Origin: Neckera pumila | Lineage: Eukaryota > Streptophyta > Bryopsida > Hypnales > Neckeraceae | Assembly (NCBI GenBank): GCA_963969595.1 | Contig: OZ018409.1 | Location: forward strand, 45,645,282-45,709,281 | Direction: 5' to 3' | Length of the DNA: 64,000 bases | Shown: in pieces, positions 59,308 through 64,000 of the stretch | How the letters are laid out: each line of letters starts with the position of its first letter | Numbering within the stretch: position 1 is the first letter of the stretch | Position numbers and translations under genes: made by a program | Notes under the pieces: model-generated | What the model was told of the DNA's origin: nothing | Databases searched by the model: none | What the model saw: only the letters and a program-made list of their open reading frames with translations

Positions 59308-60578
59308 CGAATGGTGCTAAACTTGGCAATGGGGGCATATGTCTCATTGAAGTCCACACCTTCCACTTGAGAAAACCCCCTAGCAACTAACCTTGCTTTG
59401 TACCTCACAATGTGACCCAAAGCATCCCTTTTGGTGGAGAACACCCACTTACAACCCACACTTGATCTCTTGGAAGGAAGGGGTGCAAGCTCCCATGTCC
59501 CTTTGGCAATGAGGGCCTTGTACTCTTCTTGCATGGCCAACTCCCACTTGCTTGCATCTTCACAACGCAACACCTCTCCAAGTGTGGATGGATCTCCAAG
59601 GAAAGCCACATTGGCTTGTTCTTCATGTTGTGGAGGAAGAATGTGATTCAACCACCAATCTCCAAGCGGCTTGCAGGTCCTTGTGGGATAACGGGGCTCC
59701 TCCGTGGACTCATCTTGCTCTTCCAAGGGCTGATCATGCTCTTGCTCCCTTGGTGAAGTGCTTGGAGAAGGGGCCCCTGATCTCTTCACTTGGGGTGTAG
59801 CCACCTTCTTCTTGGGCTCCACCAAGTCTTCATCTTCTGTTCCTTGCTCCTCATCTTCATCTCCTTCATCTTCTATGTGCACTCTTGGAGTTGTGCCCAC
59901 CTTTTGGGCTGGTCCTCCACTTCTCCCACTTGGGCTCAACTCCAAGAGCTTGGGATCAGCTCCTCCATCCTCCAAGAAGGTCACATCTCGACTCTTGATG
60001 ATGGCCTTGCTCTCCACACACATCAGCCTATATGCCTTGGTTCCCTCACAATAACCAAGGAAAAGACACTTGATGCCCTTGACATCCAACTTGGTCCTCT
60101 TGGCACTTGGAACCAATGCATAGGCAATGCACCCGAAGATGCGCATGTGAGACACATTGGGCCTAGTCCCACTCCAAGCTTCTTGGGGTGTCTTGCTTGT
60201 CAAGACTTGTGTAGGGCACCGGTTCCTTGTATAAACCGCATTCGACACCACCTCCCCCCAAAGCTCAAACTTGAGACCTTGGGCATGAATCATGGACCTT
60301 GCCATCTCCACAATGGTTCGATTGGCACGCTCCGCCACACCGTTTTGTTGAGGAGTGTAAGGGGCTGATGTATGGTGCTCAATGCCATGGGCCTTCAAGT
60401 ACTCCTCAAAGGCCTTGGACACATACTCCCCTCCATTATCCGATTGCAGCACCTTCACCTTGCACTCGGATTGGGCCTCCACAAGGGCCTTCCAAGTCTC
60501 AAAACGCCCAAAAACCTCACTCTTGCACTTTAGCATATACACCCAAATCTTGCGAGAGAAATCATCAATGAAGGTCAA
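59154..60578 (-). CDS. pol: Copia pol central part: integrase core and start of reverse transcriptase
   Basis: 474 open codons. The frame starts inside the integrase (FIDDFSRKIWVY), has the second catalytic Asp in LQSDNGGEYV and the catalytic Glu in NGVAERANRT. Then come a linker rich in Glu, Ser and Pro, and the reverse transcriptase N-terminus (CKWVFSTKRDALG, KARLVARGFSQ). A missing base near 59280 throws the last 40 codons out of frame. The first catalytic Asp is in the preceding frame at 60565-60876. Confidence 0.85.
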   Translation of the reverse strand: MTFIDDFSRKIWVYMLKCKSEVFGRFETWKALVEAQSECKVKVLQSDNGGEYVSKAFEEYLKAHGIEHHTSAPYTPQQNGVAERANRTIVEMARSMIHAQGLKFELWGEVVSNAVYTRNRCPTQVLTSKTPQEAWSGTRPNVSHMRIFGCIAYALVPSAKRTKLDVKGIKCLFLGYCEGTKAYRLMCVESKAIIKSRDVTFLEDGGADPKLLELSPSGRSGGPAQKVGTTPRVHIEDEGDEDEEQGTEDEDLVEPKKKVATPQVKRSGAPSPSTSPREQEHDQPLEEQDESTEEPRYPTRTCKPLGDWWLNHILPPQHEEQANVAFLGDPSTLGEVLRCEDASKWELAMQEEYKALIAKGTWELAPLPSKRSSVGCKWVFSTKRDALGHIVRYKARLVARGFSQVEGVDFNETYAPIAKFSTIRCVVTIGAAMDLGCTKWMSRRRFSTPSWRRSSTWISPKALWRKAKSISSAS

Positions 60579-60876
60579 AAAAATACCTTGCTCCTCCTAT
60601 GGTTGTGGTCTTCATCGGCCCGCACACATCTGAATGCACAAGCTCCAATGGCTTGGTGGCCCGGGTTGCTCCATCCTTGGAGAAGGGCTGCCTTGCTTGT
60701 TTGCCCTCAATGCACCCCTTGCACACCCTAGAACTCCAATCATGCTTGCAAGAAGAGAGGTTCAGCCCCTTCACAATGTGTTGGAGGCTCTTCATGCTCT
60801 TCACATTCAAGTGCCCAAGCCTCCTATGCCAAAGCTCCACAAGGTCTTCATGGGCTGATCCTTGGGCAACACACAA
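60565..60876 (-). CDS. pol: Copia GAG-pre-integrase domain and start of integrase
   Basis: The frame carries LWHRRLGHLN and CKGCIEGKQARQPF, the zinc-binding H-H-C-C region of copia integrases, and the first catalytic Asp in ELVHSDVCGPM. It is separated from the upstream frame by a shift near 60840 and from the downstream frame by one extra T in a T7 run near 60580. Confidence 0.8.
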   Translation of the reverse strand: MCVAQGSAHEDLVELWHRRLGHLNVKSMKSLQHIVKGLNLSSCKHDWSSRVCKGCIEGKQARQPFSKDGATRATKPLELVHSDVCGPMKTTTIGGARYFFDLH

Positions 60877-61670
60877 GCCACGGAAGTGCCATTCATCTTG
60901 GTGAAATGGAGGTTGTACAAATTGCCCTCACGAGGGGCTGATGCAATCACAAGTCCACTTGGTGCCCTCACAATACAACCCACCGTGTTGAATTGCACTT
61001 TCAAACCTCCCAAAGACAACTTGCTCACCGAAAGCAAGTTGGCATGCAACTTGGGGACATGGAGTGCCTCCCGGATTTGGATCCTCTTGATCTCTCCCTT
61101 CACTTGCACCTCCACTAGGATCTCCCCCATGCCAAGGGCCTCCACCATGTCATTATCTCCCAAATAAATCTTCTTCCCTGAAATGGGCTGATAGGTGTGG
61201 AAGGCATCTCGATGGCTGGTCATATGTTGAGTGGCCCTCGAGTCCACAATCCAAGTGAACATGTTGGCCTTCTCCCCTCCTCCATAGGTGGCAAAGGCAA
61301 ACTCCTCCTCTTCCATCTTACTAGTGAAGAACTTGCGTTGAAGAAAGAGGATGTTGGAGAGGCTCTTGGTCTCGTGGATGTTGCAAAGGGTGGTCCATGC
61401 TTGGGCTGGTCCCTTGCAATGTCGAATGTGAGCAATTTGCCGGTCCACAAGGTTGATGGCGATGAGAGCAAAGGCCTTCTTCTCCTTCCTCTCAAAGGCC
61501 TTCTTGGTCTTCGGATCCGCATCTTCACTTGGAGGCTCCTCACTCCCATCCACCACCTCCCACAAGTCCTTCTCCGCAAGGATCATCTCCATCTTGAACT
61601 TCCACATGCCAAAGTTCTCCCCATTGAACTTGTCAATGATGCGCACGCCTTCTCCTCCACTTGATGCCAT
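60807..61670 (-). CDS. gag-pol: Copia gag remnant fused to protease with altered active site
   Basis: The ATG at 61670 starts MASSGGEG and a typical copia gag N-terminus (FNGENFGMWKFKMEMIL, LWEVVDG). After NILFLQRKFFTSKM near residue 119 the frame jumps directly to protease sequence: the rest of gag, including the CCHC zinc knuckle, is missing, in frame. The protease motif reads DSRAT at residues 143-147 where copia proteases have DSGAT, so Gly of the D-S/T-G triad is lost. The frame then enters the region before integrase and ends by a frameshift. Not functional as encoded. Confidence 0.82.
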   Translation of the reverse strand: MASSGGEGVRIIDKFNGENFGMWKFKMEMILAEKDLWEVVDGSEEPPSEDADPKTKKAFERKEKKAFALIAINLVDRQIAHIRHCKGPAQAWTTLCNIHETKSLSNILFLQRKFFTSKMEEEEFAFATYGGGEKANMFTWIVDSRATQHMTSHRDAFHTYQPISGKKIYLGDNDMVEALGMGEILVEVQVKGEIKRIQIREALHVPKLHANLLSVSKLSLGGLKVQFNTVGCIVRAPSGLVIASAPREGNLYNLHFTKMNGTSVACVLPKDQPMKTLWSFGIGGLGT

Positions 61671-62694
61671 GGTGAAGCACCTCCCACTTGTTGGCAGCAC
61701 CCCAAGTGTCTTAGAGAGTTGACAAACTCAATTCAGCCTCCAAACAATCCCTTGGAAGCCAATTGGGTTGAAATGGCACCAATCAGCCCTTCCAAGGACC
61801 TTCCAAGATTCTCCCAAGCCCTAAGAACGACCAAATACTTCTCACAAGTGCATCACCTCCTCTCAATACTAATTCAGCCCCTAATGAAGCTCAAAGCCAC
61901 CACATGGACATCATGGGCTAGTGCTACTTCCAATCAGCAAGCAAACTCACAATGCTCCTCACATTAGGGTACTCTACCCTACAAGGAGCTCAAGACGTCC
62001 AATCAGCCCTAGATGGAAGCTACTACTCACAATGAGCACCTCAAGGATAACAATTGGCCTCCAACACCCCTAGTTGGATCACCAAGTCACCAAAGAACCC
62101 TAATTGACTCTCAATTACTCCAAAAAAAGCTCATAAGGGCACAAATCAGCCCTCTCTCACTCACAAGGACACAAATCAGTCTTCTCTCACTCACAAGGGC
62201 ACAAATCAGCCCTCTATGGTTCACAATGTCCACTAATTTGCCTCACTCACTCACAAGGGCACTAATCAGCCCTCAATGGATGTCAAACACCTCAAGCAAC
62301 TCAATGATGCTTCCAAGGCTCACAAAGGACTCTCACTAGATTGCAATTGCCACAATCACAATCAACAATGCACCCAAGTGCACAATCAGCCCTCAATGGC
62401 TCCCAATGTACACTTCTAAGCACAAACTCAACTATGGAGCATGCAACCAGCCCTAATTAGGTCTGATTACTACCATGAGCAACCTCTCACCCAAATCTAC
62501 TCAAAACCTCACAAATCAGCAAACATAAGCCCCAAAAGAATTTTTTTAAAATGCACTTCAAAGCTTTCTTTTGAAAAATAACTCACACCATATGGTTTGT
62601 AGGTGACAAAGTGACAAATGGCTGGTTGCTCCTCCAAGCTCCAAGATCTGCTCCAAATGATTTGAATTTCTCCCTCAAGCGCAACTCCAAGTGC
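61671..62694 (-). other. 5' leader of the copia element with tandem repeats
   Basis: No coding frame. On the plus strand the heptamer CAGCCCT or close variants recur about ten times (for example 61787, 62003, 62150, 62210, 62267, 62388, 62449). At 62140-62280 a unit of about 30 bp (CACTCACAAGGGCACAAATC) is repeated three to four times. Confidence 0.7.
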
Positions 62695-62707
62695 GTGGGC
62701 CCATAAC
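62695..62707 (-). other. Putative primer binding site for a half-tRNA (initiator Met)
   Basis: The plus strand reads GTGGGCCCATAAC, 13 nt that match the anticodon stem-loop of plant initiator tRNA-Met as I recall it, with CAT as the anticodon. It lies one base from the 5' LTR. Most plant copia elements instead pair with the tRNA 3' end (TGGTATCAGAGC), which is absent here. Drosophila copia uses an internally cleaved 5' half of this tRNA, and this arrangement matches that mechanism. Confidence 0.65.
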
Positions 62708-62708
62708 A

Positions 62709-62963
62709 TATTGAGATTACAATGTAGTGAATGGAAGAAAGGCTTTACTTAGATGGTAGGAAGATACAAACACCCATGAGTGGGCTGATCTTATACTAGA
62801 AGCCTTTCATAGTTATCCACAAACCATGTGGGATAACTAACCACTATGGGCTGCCTTTGACTATGAGCAATACTCAATGAACTCTAACACTAACTAAGTG
62901 TCTAATGCTACTCCTAGGGCTGAATGTACATGGTCTACACTAATATGTACATGTTCTTCAACA
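62709..62963 (-). repeat. 5' LTR of the copia element
   Basis: 255 bp, differing from the 3' LTR at four positions: two in the GGGCTGCC/GGATTGCC region, one in AATACTCAATG and one in CATGTTCTTCAACA. The promoter and transcription start are expected here but no TATA box stands out. Confidence 0.93.
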
Positions 62964-62997
62964 AAAAGCTATCTATATTCTATAATCTACACTTTAA

Positions 62998-63603
62998 CCC
63001 CTAAAGGACAGAACACCATTTTTTGGCAACGTAGTGATTTTGGGCAATTCACTACGAACGGAATTTTTTTTTTTTTCTTTGAAAATTTCACAAAATATGT
63101 GCCTGAGGAGTAGCTTTAAGGTCCAACAATTTTCATAACTTTTGACTAAACGGTTAAAAATTTATTGCGTGATATGTGTTTTTTGTTACTCGGCGGGCAG
63201 CATGGGCAGCTCAAAAAACTTCTTTAAAAATCACTTTTTTGAAAAATGAAAAGTTGGAAACGGTTCTAAAGAAATATTTAAGAGTGGAAAAGTTTGAATC
63301 ACTCCATTTTGTTTAATGAGGTGAGAGTTATTAGGGATTCCAATTTGTAGGTAGGTATGAAGTCTCTGGATTCCAAAGAAGTTTTTTGAGCTACCCGGGT
63401 TGCTCGTTGAGTAACGAAAACCACATATCACACTATAACTTTTTAATCGTGTAGTCAAAAGTTATGAAAATTATTGGACCTTAAAGCTACTCCTCAGGCA
63501 CATGTTTCGTGAAATTTTCAAAAAAATAAAATAAAAACTCTGTTTGTAGTGAGCTGCCCAAAACTGCTATGTTGCCAAAAGACGGTGTTCTGTCCTTTAG
63601 GGG
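62998..63603 (+). mobile_element. TTAA family K fold-back element (606 bp)
   Basis: TTAA at 62994-62997; the right target has decayed to TTTA. The left part (62998-63373) matches the left part of the family K copy at 20594. The right 229 bp are an inverted copy of the first 233 bp, so the element is a stem of about 230 bp around a 145-bp centre. Termini CCCCTAAAGGACAGAACACC and its complement at the right end. The site GAGTAGCTTTAAGGTCC at 63107 is the empty site for the nested insertion at 20715. Confidence 0.82.
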
Positions 63604-64000
63604 TTTATTAACAAATTTGTAACAAATTTAGAAATTCATTGTGCTTCTTGAACTGCCCAACCACTTGCTTCAAATAGAATTGCCAATGTACAAAAGTTAT
63701 TCCTAAATTTTTTTTTCTTGTCCATTGTCAAACAAAACTTTATTATTAATGCAGTTCCTTTAGTTATTCATATACCTTGCAGCTTCTAAGGATATTTCTG
63801 TATTTCTATTTCTTATCCACAGTGGCACAAAGCTTATTACAATGCAATTACCTTTACTTAGGCATATACCTACGGCTTTTAAGAATAGAATGTAAGACAC
63901 AAAGAATTCATCATACAAGAATTGCAATGAATTTAACCCACAGCCACAGGGAAGGTGAAGGAGTAGTTTCTAACTGTAGAGTCTTTGTAACTTCACCCCT
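63604..64000. other. Intergenic DNA to the window end
   Basis: AT-rich, with no feature recognised. Confidence 0.35.

Larger units (their letters stand above)
57764..62963 (-). mobile_element. Ty1/copia LTR retrotransposon, complete but coding-defective (5.2 kb)
   Basis: It is flanked by the direct repeat AAAAG (57759-57763 and 62964-62968). LTRs of 255 bp (57764-58018 and 62709-62963) differ at four positions, about 98.4% identity, so insertion is fairly recent. In element order: 5' LTR, primer site at 62695-62707, leader of about 1 kb, gag remnant, protease, integrase, reverse transcriptase and RNase H, then a purine tract at 58019-58028 and the 3' LTR. Integrase before reverse transcriptase defines copia. 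The reading frame is broken by a deletion in gag and at least three single-base shifts, so it could move only in trans. Confidence 0.95.

Noticed and set aside
57979..61967. Many long plus-strand frames across the copia element
   Set aside because: They are antisense shadows of the retrotransposon coding region, which has low stop density on the opposite strand.
1..64000. CRISPR arrays or bacterial-style operons
   Set aside because: The window is plant nuclear DNA with introns. The repeats seen are transposon or microsatellite in nature, with no regular spacer pattern.

Overview
This window is nuclear DNA from a land plant. The evidence is a three-exon gene with GT-AG introns for a mitochondrial basic-amino-acid carrier of the plant BAC2 type, relics of a CYP85-clan cytochrome P450 and a pectate lyase, a Ty1/copia retrotransposon whose primer site matches the plant initiator tRNA as I remember it, and CACTA-type miniature elements. 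Base composition is strongly AT-rich with islands of higher GC around genes. The CENP-B-like gene and the gene-poor, repeat-rich layout make me lean towards a non-flowering lineage (bryophyte, lycophyte, fern or gymnosperm), but nothing here proves it.

Layout. 1-2.1 kb: AT-rich DNA with non-autonomous DNA elements. 2.35-5.2 kb: gene for a tandemly duplicated basic protein with AT-hook-like motifs and a C-terminal CENP-B/Tc5-type HTH. 5.2-29.2 kb: gene desert with many TTAA-flanked miniature elements, a 624-bp fold-back, a 2.2-kb block studded with a near-palindromic GACAAATTGTC motif, and a repeat family tied to a long (TTTG)n microsatellite. 29.8-33.3 kb: the BAC2-like carrier with a long leader. 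34.7-34.9 kb: a lone frameshifted last exon of a pectate lyase on the minus strand. 35.4-38.8 kb: more miniature elements, some nested. 41.4-46.4 kb: a P450 pseudogene whose 3' half is duplicated as a 1.6-kb inverted repeat around a 1.7-kb spacer. 46.6-48.8 kb: an exon-like acidic repeat ORF and a tiny GRF-type zinc-finger ORF. 50.4-57.8 kb: further TTAA elements. 57.76-62.96 kb: a complete but coding-defective copia element on the minus strand with 255-bp LTRs and an AAAAG target duplication. 63.0-63.6 kb: a fold-back TTAA element.

The dominant theme is a large set of elements that lack coding sequence, are flanked by TTAA and end in inverted CCCCTAAAGG-like termini. About twenty copies in several length families occupy roughly a fifth of the window. 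One insertion can be proved internally: an 899-bp element sits in the TTAA of another element whose unoccupied counterpart is present at 63.1 kb, and the TTAA is duplicated. TTAA target duplication is the signature of the piggyBac superfamily. No transposase is encoded here, so that assignment is an inference. The other notable systems are the P450 inverted repeat, which could give hairpin RNA, and the copia primer site, which appears to use an internally cleaved half-tRNA instead of the tRNA 3' end.
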